In this document: positions 25,740-42,200 of the stretch, one piece after another
Layout of the letters: each line of letters opens with the position of its first letter
Position numbering within the stretch: position 1 is the stretch's first letter
Assembly: GCF_001411555.2 (NCBI RefSeq)
Contig: NC_049912.1
Location: 28,033,722-28,097,721, forward strand
Length of the DNA: 64,000 nt
Origin: Juglans regia
Lineage: Eukaryota; Streptophyta; Magnoliopsida; Fagales; Juglandaceae
Direction: 5' to 3'
Notes under the pieces: generated by a model
Seen by the model: only the letters and a program-made list of their open reading frames with translations
What the model was told of the DNA's origin: nothing
Database searches by the model: none
Program-made: the position numbers and the translations under genes

Positions 25740-27259
25740 GGGTGTAAAATTATTGAACCGACTGATGAGAAAAAAAAAAAAGTTTATAAATAATATTTAT
25801 AATTGTGGACAAGCGTCACATAATCTTGTTAAAAAAAATAAGTAAATATTGCTATATTTACATGATAACAAATTAAAATTTTAATAATAAATCTCACTTT
25901 TTTTTTAAATATTTACGCAACATTTGTGTACTTGAGATTTATCCTACCCAGAGTAGGCCTAGACTGCAAAACGATGGCTATCTATTTTTATTTTGGTTTT
26001 AATTAATATTAATTTTTATCTTGAATTTTAATATTCTCCTATGATGGGAATATGAAAATAATAAAAAATATCTATATTTTTAATAAAAAATATCACATAT
26101 ATATTAATCAATGTAAATTAATATCACATATCTATATTACCTACTAATTTTTTAATTTTTCACTAAGATTATAATTTAAAAAAATGTGTCATTACAAGCT
26201 TTTCCTTCATCTGTTTGTGCCATTTGATCCGGCACATGAGATGGCGGCTTTGGCTAGGTAAGATAATATTTTATACAGCACAATGGAAGTGAGGTACATT
26301 ATGGTACAACATTAATCAATTTTAATGTATATGTCACAAACTAATATATCCGTCATGTCCATTCAGTAAAATATGGAATTATTATTTGATCTATTCAATA
26401 TATTATATTGAATCACTTAAACTTATAAATTTATTTTTATTAGATCGGTTTTTTTTTTATTTATGTTGTGGCTGAAAAAACAAATAAAAAACTTATAATT
26501 ATCTTATCACACTATTGAAAATGAATAATAGTTATATAAAATTAAAATTATTTTTTAACTAGTTGTGACAGGAATTGTAATAATATCGTAGCTTTTCATT
26601 ATTTTCATATATCACGTATTATATTTATATTTATTCATTTTTGGTTTTATTTTTTATAAATTAAATGATTTTTTTACTTATCATTCATATTTCATATATT
26701 TAATAAAAATAAATTAAAAAATTATATATAAAATATGTGGTGTGAAGATGAAAAGTAAAATTTTTCGTAAGAGTATTAGCATTGGACTCATCAAATTTAT
26801 TTTTAAATTTTGATGAAAAGTACATATTTTTCATATATCTAAAACTTCATTATCCAAAACTCCACGTTGAATTAACTATTGAATTCATCAAAATAATAAT
26901 ATAATATTATTTTTTTAATAATAATATTATTTTTTTCATATTTTATAATTACATTAATTATATGTTAGTTAATAATTTAATTTAATTTTTACATTATTAT
27001 TATAAAATAATTAAAGATTAAACGTGAATAAAAAAGATTATTAAAGATTAAAAATAAATAAAAAAATAAATTTAATGAGTAAATAATAACTATTTAAATT
27101 TAAAAAAACATATTTATTTATTGTAGTTTAAAATTTTATATTTATCTTTTTAGTTAATCTAATATAATTATCTTTTAATAAAATTTATCATATTTTATAT
27201 TTAATTAGACTTTTGATAAAGACAATGCTCTAATATCATTATCTTTCTAAGTCTTCAGA
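25740..27259. other. AT-rich intergenic spacer
   Basis: Very AT-rich with many short A/T tracts and weak palindromes, probably decayed MITE material. No reading frame with family resemblance was found. Confidence 0.6.
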
Positions 27260-27456
27260 AGATATCTCATCTCATCTTATCTTATTATTATAATTTTTTC
27301 GAATCTCTACATAAAATAAAATAAATAATTTAACTTTTTAAATTTTAAAATAAAAATAATATTAAAAAATATATTTTAATAATATTTTATTTAACTTTTT
27401 AATTTTAATCTCAATTCATCTCATCTTATCTCATTTTTCTCTAAAAACAAACGAGT
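27260..27456. mobile_element. Partial Tourist-like MITE, reverse orientation
   Basis: Complementary to the element at 27553-27762: it begins with repeated CTCATCTCATCTTATC-type motifs and ends with AAAAACAAACGAG. The left terminal repeat seems lost. Together with its neighbour it forms an inverted pair separated by about 95 bp. Confidence 0.6.
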
Positions 27457-27552
27457 TCTAATTACTTTCTGCCTACGATAAATTTGGAAAGCTTTGTCTA
27501 TCTTTTGACGGCGAAATGTTTGAAAACAATGAAAAGCAACGTTTCACGTTAA

Positions 27553-27762
27553 GGGCCCGTTTGTTTTCAAAGATGAGATAAGATGAGATGAGATTAAAGT
27601 TAAAAAGTTGAATAAAATATTGTTAAAATATATTTTTTAATATTATTATTGTTTTGTGATTTGAAAAAGTTAAATTGTTTATTTTATTTTATGTGGAGAT
27701 TTGAAAAAGTTGTAATGATGAGGTGAGATGAGATGAGATGTTTTTGGAAAACAAACGAGGCC
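27553..27762. mobile_element. Tourist-like MITE (PIF/Harbinger type)
   Basis: 210 bp with terminal repeats GGGCCCGTTTGTTTTC and GGCCTCGTTTGTTTTC (complement of right end), flanked by TAA on both sides (27550-27552 and 27763-27765). The interior repeats GATGAGAT motifs near both ends. TIR plus 3-bp TWA duplication fits Tourist elements. It ends about 45 bp upstream of the TATA box of the CUE gene. Confidence 0.85.
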
Positions 27763-27806
27763 TAAAGTAAACGGTGATGCCTCCCATCGGCTCATCCACC
27801 GCCCGC

Positions 27807-27814
27807 TATAAAAG
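27807..27814 (+). promoter_or_regulatory. TATA box of the CUE-domain gene
   Basis: TATAAAAG lies 196 bp before the ATG at 28003, directly after the MITE. The transcript start would be expected near 27840; the 5' UTR then contains a TTG/TTGTTG repeat at about 27970-27992. Confidence 0.6.
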
Positions 27815-28002
27815 GGAAGAGAAGAAACCCTCGTTTCCATAATGCCAAACCGAAACCCCAAGACAAGCAACCCTTAAACATAAAAGCTTTGATTGGAATT
27901 CCTGGTTTATTTTTTCTGTATCATAAATCGGAGCGGAGCATCGGACATATAGAGGAACTGGAATAGGAATTGTTGTTGTTGTTGTTGTTGTTGAAGAAGA
28001 CG

Positions 28003-31000
28003 ATGTCTGCTGCCGTGTGTGGGAGCAAGAGATCTTTTTTCGAAGAGCTACCGCCATCGCCTCCCGTCTCTAAGAGGGTTCGTTGCTCCTCTTCTTCTTC
28101 GCCGATTCGATTTTCTGCGCCGACACTCCTAGATCAGCTTCGCTCCGTGTTTCCTCACATGGAACTCCACGTATCCACCCCTCTCTCTAATCAATTATTA
28201 TTATTATATATATATGGGAATTATGATTGTGAATTGTTTAGTTGCCAATTCTTGTTGCCTGTTTGCTTTCTGAGGGAAAAAAATTGCTGATAAATTTTGT
28301 GTAATTCGTTGTAGATTTTTTTTTTTGCAAAGGAATAGGGATGATAACCGAATATACCGGGGAAGTTCTAACTTGAAAGCTTAGATTTTTTTGGTGTTAT
28401 ATGATTTTTCTTCTTAGCCAAACGGAGAGTTTGCGGTGTATTTTTTTACTTTTATATAATGGATTTAGTCAGATATAGACTTCGTTATTGTGGTTCCAAC
28501 ATTATTAAATAGGATGTTTACGATTTCTTTAGTAGGCCAAGATAAACTCTGATGGATCAGTTAAATCTAAATATGGGATTTATTGCAATTTGTAAATCTT
28601 CCAATTGAATTAATTGTTCGCTATCACTTTGGAAGACAAATTTTTGTAACGTTCTCGTCACATGGGCTTATAATCTTTTGTAGTTGTGCCAATTTGTGAT
28701 CTCCCCCCTTCCTCCTCTCCCTGTCTAAGATGCTATAATCTTTTGTAGTTGTGCCAATTTTGGTTCTCCTCCCTTCCTCCTCTCCCTGTCTGAGAATTTT
28801 GTTAAATGTTTTCACAATCATGGAGGTTTAGACATTTAACTTAAGTTTTCACAAGTATACTCAAATTTGAGTGGTGCTGGCTCAACCTTGTCATTACTGC
28901 ATTTATGCATAATGCTAGAAATATTTTTCCTCCTTTGATTGCAGGATTATGGTATACTATCGTCAGCATAATCATTTTTAGCATATTTTTGACATTGTGA
29001 TGATTTGACCTTTCAGATTCTTGAGAGGGCACTGCAAGAACATGGTAATGATTTGGATGCTGCCATCAAGAGCCTGCATGAGCTTTGCCTAGAATCTACG
29101 GAGGGAAATTCAGGTTGTGTGGAAGAATCAGTTGTAAATGTGGAGAAGGGTATGTAATGTGCTGTCTTGTCTGCTGTTTTTCATTGAAATTGACAGCTCA
29201 AAGTAGGTTTCAGTTGCCATGCTACCAATTTTCCTTTGGCCATGGAGAGTTTGAATGGGCGACATTAATAGCTAAATCTTTGAGAAATAATTTCTTCAAG
29301 AATTTCTTGCATTGCCTGAATTAGGTTGTCATGCTCCAGGGATGCAAGTGAATCCAGAAACTTTTATAGATGAATTGAAAAGAAGGAAGTACTATAGATG
29401 GCATCTGTTTCCTTTTGTTTTTAAATGATCATTGATTTACAATGAAGGCTGTGTTTGATGGTATGGTTCTTTTCATTCCAATAGCCATGTCAAGGAAGGT
29501 TGACTATCCAATAGCAGGAATAGGGATCGAGGGGTAAGGACCTGCAAAAGCAGGAAAACCCTTGCTAGCAAGTGTTTTGACATAGCATTAGAGCAAAGAT
29601 ATTGAGTTTTAACCCATACTATCTGATACTTCATATTTAAGTTAAATATCTTACATGTTGGGTTTTACTTAATAGAGGGGAGTCTAACCCCACACGTGAG
29701 AGAGTATCGAAGTTTTAATTTAATTAAATCCCCCTTTTCTCATAAGCTTATGTTTTTAGGACAACTTTTAATGCCTTGAATCTCATACTACCTTTGGGAC
29801 ATTACATTAGAAATAAATTTTCAACTCTGAATATCATGTTTATTGTTATTTGTGAACATTGCATTGCAGTTTTAATTTAATTTAATTCCCTTTTTCTTAT
29901 AAGCTTAAGTTTTTAGGACAACAATGTTTAATGCCTTGAATCTCATGCTACCTTTGGGACATTACATTAGAAACAAGATTTCAACTTTAAATATCATGTC
30001 AATTATATAAAAAAAAAAACTTTAAATATATGTTTATTGTTATTTGTGAACATTGCCTTCTATGTCCTATTGGGTACATTGTCAATCCTATTAGCTTGCT
30101 TTCAACCTCTTCCTTCGAGGAGTTTGTTATTATCATTTGAACTCTTAATTAGCTCTCACCTTTAAGATGTTGTTTTCAACGTGAAAGTTCTTTGTTGAAT
30201 CATTTTTAATTCTGGGATTTTGCGTTAGATGTTCCTCTAAGATTTGTTTGCTTTAAGTTGCATTCTTTGCAACATCAGTTTCTTTTATGGGGGAAGAATC
30301 TCACAGTTGCTGGCATGACAGGTAGGTTGACAAATGATGGAAATGCTGGTTCTCTTGATAATCTATCGACTTCAAACCACCTTCCTCTAGGAGGTCAAGA
30401 ATGGGTTGACTTGTTTGTGAGGGAGATGATGTGTGCTTCCAGTATGGATGATGCCAAAGCCCGTGCTGCAAGATTATTAGGGATTTTAGAGGATTCCATC
30501 AATTCACGTGCTGGTGAGGCAACAAAAACTCTTCACAAGGTGAGTTTCTATAATTCCCGTATCAGCATCAATTTTTTATATGAGACTAGAGATGGGTCGT
30601 AGTGGAGTTGAGAAGTTAGTCAGTTCACGTGCTGGTGAGGCAACAAAATTCACTAGGTAAGTATATTTAATTCGCATGCCAATGCCTTTTTTGTTTTCCG
30701 GTATGAGATTAGTGGTAAGTCCTATGGGTGTTGAGAAGCTACTTTGTGTGGAATTATTTAATGATGGACACCCTTGTAACCATTACATGAACATATGATC
30801 CTAATCACTCAGTGTTTTTGTGGAGTGGAGTTTGCCTGTTTTTTGACTTTCAACAACTCCTGTCCTCATCAAAAGCCATGTGTTGATTGTGAAGCACTTG
30901 AAAACAAATGTTTAGTGGTGTGACCATGTGAGCCATTGTTTGGCATGCCATTTACCTAGAAGTGTTATAAGGTTGAATGTTCTATGCTCCCCTAAACTCA

Positions 31001-32317
31001 TTTTGCCATATGACCACTAAACTATCAAATTTTTTACTTCACTCACAAACTATCACTTCTTTACAGTTTGCCCCTTCTCTAAGATCCAACCGTTTAGATT
31101 GACTAAGGCTGTGCATCTGGATACGGATCTGGGCATCTGGATATACCCGGATCTGCATCCAGGTTCCGACCAGACCGGAGGGGGGGAGTATTTGAGGGGG
31201 ATAGTTTTAATGACTTGTATGCTTCTTTTTTTGTCTGTAGGTTGTAATTAGGTATTTCTCTCTTGTACCTGTGTACTTGGTCTATACCTAATTATGATGA
31301 TCAATAAATTTTATTAATTATCAAAAAGATTGACTCATAAAAAAGACAAGTTTAAATAAGGAAGGGTTGATGTGACGTTGTCTTTAAATGCGATAGAAGT
31401 TAAATAAGAATTGTTGATTGAGAGGGGTACCTACACTTCAAGGAGGAACTGAACACTGTGCCTCGTCCTGAAAACGTGCAAAGGATCCTCTCTCTCTCTC
31501 TCTCTCCCCCTCCCTCTCTCTCTCTCTCTGTGTGGCTTGTATAATTTAAATATTAGAATGTTTTCAAATATCAGGAAAATCTGATGCTGAAGGAACAAAT
31601 TGAAGGACTCATGCGGGAGAATTCCATTCTCAAGCGTGCTGTGGCTATCCAACATGAACGTCAGAAAGAGTATGATGATAGGAATCTAGAGTTGCAACAT
31701 TTTAAGCAATTGGTAACTCAATATCAAGAGCAGTTGAGAACACTTGAGGTTAGAAATAATGCTTCATAATTATCATTTTTTGCATATTGACTAGTTTTGT
31801 CCGTGAGGTTTTGCCCCTTTGCAGAATCTCGACTTGGATGGTTTTTTTGGGGCAATTTAGGATGTGATGGTATCTGCGTATGTCAAGCAATCATACGCTG
31901 TGCATATATCTGAGAAACATTAAATAAATATACTATAAATTGAGAAAAGAAAAAAGCCCAATGAAGGGAAAAGCTAAAAAATTAAAATTAAAATAAGTAA
32001 ACCCATGGAGGATTCCCATCCTCCTCCCCTAGTCAAGGGTGGAATCCCCTTCCGTAGGACACATTTTAGTGTAGGAGCAAGGGGTCCCACCCTCCAACCT
32101 GCAATGGAAGAGGCAAAAAACCATGGGATTGTTTTGTAGTCGAGAGTTTAATCATCCTTGTGTTGTAATGTTAAATAGAAATTTGATTTCTAGCAGACTG
32201 ATCTCTTTAATTTCATGGGTTTGGATCCAGATGAGCAACTATGCATTGACAATGCATTTGAAGCATGCCAACCAAAGCAGCTCCATTCCTGGGCGATTCC
32301 ATCCCGATGTCTTCTAG
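28003..32317 (+). CDS. CUE-domain ubiquitin-system protein
   Basis: Predicted ubiquitin-binding protein, 259 aa, similar to Arabidopsis At1g80040/At5g32440. Exons: 28003-28170, 29017-29149, 30322-30539, 31575-31748, 32231-32317; phases agree. The N-terminus (MSAAVCGSKRSFFEELPPSP) is basic and serine/proline-rich. The CUE region spans exons 1-2: LLDQLRSVFPHM ... ILERALQEHGNDLDAAIKSL, with the FP and the di-acidic/LDAAI ends that define the fold. Exon 4 is a coiled coil (LMLKEQIEGLMRENSILKRA). The C-terminus ends GRFHPDVF. Exon 3 was placed at the acceptor before GTAGGTTGAC because only this keeps phase; an upstream CAG near 30279 would break it. Several introns carry tandem duplications. Molecular partners are unknown. 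Confidence 0.9.
28667..28796. repeat. 65-bp tandem duplication in CUE intron 1
   Basis: Two adjacent copies of a 65-bp unit containing TAATCTTTTGTAGTTGTGCC and a C/T-rich stretch, differing at a few positions. Confidence 0.85.
29712..30056. repeat. About 157-bp tandem duplication in CUE intron 2
   Basis: First copy 29712-29868, second 29869-30056, sharing TTTGGGACATTACATTAGAA and flanking sequence. The second copy is longer because of a later tail insertion at 30000-30017. Confidence 0.9.
29983..30033 (+). mobile_element. 18-bp LINE-tail insertion in CUE intron 2
   Basis: CAATTATATAAAAAAAAA (30000-30017) is flanked by AACTTTAAATATCATGT (29983-29999) and AACTTTAAATATATGT (30018-30033). The sister tandem copy around 29820-29840 lacks the insert and shows the empty site. 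This fits target-primed insertion of little more than a poly(A) tail. Confidence 0.7.
30503..30748. repeat. Tandem duplication of the exon 3/intron 3 boundary
   Basis: A 121-bp unit that starts inside exon 3 (TTCACGTGCTGGTGAGGCAA) is repeated from 30624. The second copy includes a degenerate copy of the last exon codons and a strong donor-like sequence (CACTAG|GTAAGT) at about 30656-30662. Normal splicing at 30539 keeps the frame; using the second donor would add an in-frame stop. Confidence 0.85.
31096..31335 (+). mobile_element. Short non-LTR element in CUE intron 3
   Basis: About 222 bp (31105-31326) ending in a LINE-type 3' terminus (GTGTACTTGGTCTATACC ... TTATCAAAAA), flanked by AGATTGACT at 31096-31104 and 31327-31335. 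The left half has CTGGATACGGATCTGG-like repeats. Confidence 0.65.
31481..31529. repeat. CT microsatellite
   Basis: Nearly uninterrupted CT repeat with a short CCC break, 45-94 bp before the acceptor of CUE exon 4. It may serve as an extended polypyrimidine stretch. Confidence 0.85.
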
Positions 32318-32707
32318 GAACGAGATGGAAGTTTGCTTTTGATAATAGGGTCTTCAAAAGATGTATCTTCAACATATTTTAGATTAATATGCACTTATAA
32401 AAATATATATATATTTTAAATTAATGTTAAAAGGTCTGAGTGAAGCTTTATGTAAGATGGGGGCTATCGAGTATTCTGATATGAATAAGATCCTCTTCAT
32501 TTCAAATGAAACAAACCATAATGTATTTTGATTCTTTATGTTCGCGAGAAAAAAATATATTAAATGGATATTTTTTATTTCGTTTTAAATTGAGTGTCTT
32601 TGTACTCCTACGCCTGGGTGATCATAAAAAATTTCGCCTAATCCGGTATTGAGCCCACCTATTCAAAATCATGATCATGTTTTTGAATGCACCATTTATG
32701 AGGATGT

Positions 32708-32741
<34 letters not shown>

Positions 32742-34321
32742 GAAATACTAGTCACAAAAAAAAAAATAAAAAATTACACAAATAATTATAAAATGACGTG
32801 GTGTGATATGACACATTAGATTGTAATGTTATTTTTATTCTACATAGATTTAATAGATTACAAAAAATCACGTCAGTTTTTCTTTTACGTAATTTTGTTT
32901 TCTATGTATCACTTCTCATATAACGAGTGCTCGAGTGTTTGTGCTCATCAGTCACCGATTCACCATTTGTGTGTTGGTTTTTATTACTTAAATAAAATAT
33001 ATTTTAAGTATTTTAAATAAATATACTTATTATATATATATATATATATAAATTATCTTGTGTATTGATGGAGATTCTCTGAAGTATATAAAAAAGGAAA
33101 CGTAACTTCTACATTGATGAAATAAAGTGTAGACAGCGTTGAATGTTATAATTATCATCATAAAAAGAACAACGAATCAAATGACTTTATTGTTTACCGA
33201 GAACAATTTATCGAACTTTGAAATTTAAATTTGTATTTTTTGCATTCGTAATTCTCTCATTTTTATTATATTTTCTTACACCATGTAGAAACGTATTAGA
33301 TGGGATTTGTGGATGGAATTGACTTCTAATAGCCACATACCGAGTCGTGGTCAGCTCTCCATACTGCCCGAGCCTTGGCAAGTTCTTCTCTATTGGATCA
33401 TGTCAATTTGTCAATGAGCTCCTATTCGATAATGTCAATGAGCTAATGGCACTCTAATTGACTGCATAGATGGAGAAGAATATTATAAATATTTTAATAA
33501 TTTTATAATAATAATTACTTTACAATCTAATATATTATATTAAAATATGTCACTTTATAATTTTATTTTAATAAGATTTATGTATGCATTAAATATTTTT
33601 TTATAAATGTTTTTATTGGAACATGAGATTTTTTTAATGATTACTTTTTTTTTTATGCGAAGATGTTTTAGTTTGAATGTATACTTTTTTTTCCGAGAAA
33701 GTGTTTAGCTACTCAAGCGCAATGTACACATAATTCTTAAATATAAAATATTTTATTTTTACATCTATAATTATTCAAATATTTTTGTTTAATTTAAAAT
33801 AATTATCAGATTTTTATATCTACCATGATAATATTATTAAATATTAATTAATCTTGAATCCATTTTATAATTAATATTTTCAAATTAAATAAGTCGGAAT
33901 ATTAATCTATCAATTTCAATTTTTTTAGTATAGGAAATATTTATCTACCATGATAATATGATTAAATATTAATTAATCTTGACTCCATTTTATAATTACT
34001 ATTTTCAAATTAAATAAGTCGGAATATTAATATATTAATTTCAATATTTTTATTATAGAAAATATTTTTTCACCATTACTAGGCCAACTTTGAATGGTTT
34101 CATTTCTGGGCTCTGGTTTAGGCCGTGGAGTATCAAAGCCCATACCAGCAAACGTATATTTATATCAGGTATCTGTTATTCTTCCTCGACTTTCCGTCTT
34201 CAATCTTGGTCTTCCTTTTGATTGATCCCCAAAACTTCCCAAAACTTAAAACCCTAAATCCCCCGTTCTTTCATATCGGACCCCAATTTCTTAGTTCCTT
34301 GTCGTTTTTAAGGCAGCGAGA
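32318..34321. other. CUE-SRP54 intergenic spacer
   Basis: AT-rich. It contains TA/CA repeats near 32709-32741, a TA repeat near 33033-33050, a possible small MITE near 32755-32885, a 135-bp tandem duplication (33819-34072) and the SRP54 promoter and 5' UTR at the right end. No gene seen. Confidence 0.6.
33819..34072. repeat. 135-bp tandem duplication
   Basis: Copies start at 33819 and 33954 with TCTACCATGATAATAT and run through CAAATTAAATAAGTCGGAAT. They differ at scattered bases, so the duplication is not very recent. It ends about 250 bp before the SRP54 ATG. Confidence 0.85.
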
Positions 34322-38413
<4,092 letters not shown>

Positions 38414-39216
38414 TCGATTTTGCCGCCCACAACTCCAACCATGATGAGTTCGGACTGGTTTCGTGCAGCTACAACATTGCCTTGTCGGACAAGAGGCAGT
38501 CATGCATGCGTATAGATGCCACTGACCATTCTGTTCGCCTCTCTCTGATGTTTATTCACTTCTGAGTGGGTCGCATTCGGTTTAGTAATTTGTTTCGAGC
38601 TAGTGGGACGTTGTTGTAATACGAAGAGTCAGCCTTGAATCTGTATGTAATTAATTACTTGGAAAGATTGGTCGCGCGCGGTATTGAAAAGGAAATGATT
38701 TTGAGAATATTAGACACTTGCGCGATTAACAAAATAAATGAAAATCATTACCCTTTTTCCCGCATTCTAGACCCCAAAAATCATTAGCACGGGCACGAAG
38801 ATTTTTATAAGTTTTTATCCGAACATAACATGAAAGTCTCGAGCAAATGTTATAAATGCTGTGAAAGACTTATTTTATATATTTATTATTCTTCTACTTT
38901 TAAGTCTTTGTATTCATACAAGAACTCGATAATATCTTCTTTCATTTTAACATGGCAACCCAAAGGGTGATGACTTTTGAGCGTTTATTTGTGCAATAAC
39001 TGTTGAAATTTGAAAAGAGACTATCACTGCAAATGGTTGCCCGCGAGCTTCTCAAATTAATTTATTCAAGGAACGATATGATACAACAATGTCATTTAGT
39101 AGCCACACCTGATATCATACAGAACTACAAAACTCGATGCGTTTCTACTGCATTTACTGGGATGACAATATAGAATTTGTCAGAAAACCATATATTCATC
39201 TAGAAGATCAACCATG
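38414..39216. other. Convergent 3' flank of SRP54 and EREX-like
   Basis: 3' UTR sequence of both genes; nothing else recognised. Confidence 0.6.
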
Positions 39217-42200
39217 TTATCGTTCTAAGAACTTGCTTAGAACAGTTTTTCTCGATGGAACTTCCTCGTCCTCGTCATCGTCATCTTGCTCGGGCGTACC
39301 ATTTGTGTTTAAAGCACAACGGATAACTGAGTTGACCTGTTTCCTTAATCCAGCATTTTCAACGATGTAATCTTGCTCGGGCGTACCATTTGTGTTTAAA
39401 GCACAACGGATAACTGAGTTGACCTGTTTCCTTAATCCAGCATTTTCAACGAATACATCTGTCAACATCTTCCTCAACTCATCATCTGTTGTCCTTTTAT
39501 TACTGCCATTTACATCGCGAGATTTGTCCACTACTGCAATGGCATTTTCTACATCCTGTGCAAGAAGCTGTGCCTGTTCCAATTTTACAAACCATGTCAA
39601 AGATTCAGATGCACAGATGTTAATAGAAAGGAAAAAAAAAAACCTAAAAATAAATTATATTATGAAGTCTAAACCCAAATATACAATGATAATCTGCACT
39701 TGTTAGATCTGAAGAGGAGAGGAAAAGGGCAGGCTTTTTTTTGTACATGAATAACTTTCTCATTTCTCATCAGCCTGAAATGCACCCCAGAAATACGAAC
39801 TGTGAATAGAATCCACAATTGTGGGGCTGTTCTGACTTGTGTAAAATCTATAGAAGATTTCACCCTTCTTTTTTTCATGCCCACGGAACATAAGTGCACT
39901 GAATGCACACCATTTGGATTTGCACAACGAGGGAAAATAAAGAACATAAAAAATAAATAACAGGTTGGTGTTTTCCTACTTTTGGGCAAAAATAAATGAA
40001 AAAGTGTCACCGACTAATACTGAAGTGCTATCATGGTCCAAAAACTGCCATTACACTCGTTCATGACGTCACGTGGACAAACAAGATGGAGAAAAGAGGC
40101 AATAGCTACAGTATACTGACTATATGGACAAACGAACATGGTAAAAACACAAATCAAAACTTGCCCCTTCCCAATTTTCACAAGGAGTTAATGTGAAGAT
40201 AGTGACATCAGAAACCTAACAAAATCAGGAAATAAAGAATCGCCTGGTGCCCCAGAATCTTATCAAATAGAAACCGGTTAACATGTAAACCCGTAACCTG
40301 TACCCAAATAACTATGGGCATATTAAACCTAGATTGAACCAGACATACATATACTGATACATTGGTTTATACATATTTCTTAAGGTGTTGACAATGCACT
40401 TTCTTTGAATTATTCTGAAAATAAACTAACTGTACTCCCTCAAAGACTTCATTCCAAATGTGGCACTTTGTGGTACTTTCACTATGAACAGAGAGTTAAC
40501 ACGGCATTGCTTTTACACAGTTTCTTTCTTTAAGGCTTGACAAGATTTGAACACTGATAAATAGTACAAAAACATAGCCCACAAGCAACCGTTAAAACAC
40601 GTGAACTTATATCTAGATGACTGAACTTTCACACAGGAAGAGTTACTCTTTAGAACTGCATTCAAAATTGAGACAGATTGCAAGGACATATTACAACAAA
40701 CAAATGAGAGAATTTACTAAAGCTGTTAAGATACCTCTGCGAGTAGGAGGCCAATTCTATTATCAGATGTTGTCAACAGATCTATGGCATCAGATGGTGA
40801 TGAAGTGTCCAAAGTTAATTTATCTTCCTCTTCAACGAGAAAATTAAGACTACATTCTTGAAGCCTACCACGAAGAATTCCACATTCATGCAGAAACTTT
40901 GTATTAGCAGTATTTGCGTGTTCCATTCTTTGCCTTTCCTTTTGAAGACTCCTCTGGAAGACACAAGGAACAACAACATGAAATAAAAGGGTTTTGCAAA
41001 TGATCTAAAATAGCATGGAAATGCTAGATGCAACCCCATCGGCAAGGAGAATTTATTAGAAAGAAAATAGTTCTGATTGGAAATTAGTTAGAAAAATAGG
41101 CAGCGAGCAGGACTCTGGCATGTTGGCACCTCCATCCTTCCCATAGGAAGTGATGCTAGGGTCTTGGATGGGGGTTCCATCCCCCCAACAACTGGTGCCA
41201 TAAAATTTGCCTAGGAAAGAAAAGAAGGTTAGAAAAAATAAGTACAATGAGAGAGCCAAGTCGCTAGAATATCATAAGACTTGGTTGTCTGGTCTTCAAT
41301 GTAATCTTTGTCAGAGCCCAACATGTCTAACCCGTTAGATTGGTTGTCTCCCATTCTCAGGAAACTGGAATTTCTCCCAATCTAATGCTTTGAGACATAC
41401 AAGCTTATAAAATTAAAGCAATTAACAAACCATATGCTCCAGATGGATAATTGTGGACCTTCAACAAATACTCCAATGAATTCTTATTTCACATGATTTT
41501 ACCATAAGTCGCTTAAGGTAAACCAGCAGTCATTAAAACCATTTATATGCATGGCCTCAGGGAAATAAGGCCATATATTTCAGACCAGGACTCCAGCCTT
41601 ACTTTTCTTTTCTTTTTGCGTCTAACAAAGTATTCTTCCTCTTGTTATTATTATTATTATTTTTTTTGTATAAGTAAACGATTATATTGATATAAATAGG
41701 CATAGCCCAAGTACACAAGATTCCTCTTGTTAATTATATATATAAAGCAAACAAAGCCCTAAGATATTCACTAAATAGTAACTATGCATAAAGAAAGAAC
41801 CAGAACAATCAAAAGGGAAAATTTTACTTCAAGACGAATAGAAGGAAGAACCAGAAACTTTAATTGACAAGTAAGAAAGTACATAAAAAGAAAATGAGTA
41901 CCTCTGCTTCTAATTTTTCTTTCATTAGTCGGCTGAGCTCCTGCTTCAATTCTAACTGAGAACTTCGAAGAGATTTGACCTCTTTAACAAGCAACTTAAC
42001 GTCTGCCTTTGATTTTACCTCAAACTCTTCATGTTGTTTCTGCAAGTTTTCAAGCTGCTCTCTGGCAACATCTAACTCATGCAGCAACATTTTGTTCTCC
42101 TGAACGATTGCTATTTTGGTTGACTCAGCACGCACCTTTTCATCCTGGAATATTCTTGCACATCATTCACCAAAGCCCCTAAAAATTGAATAACAAGGAG

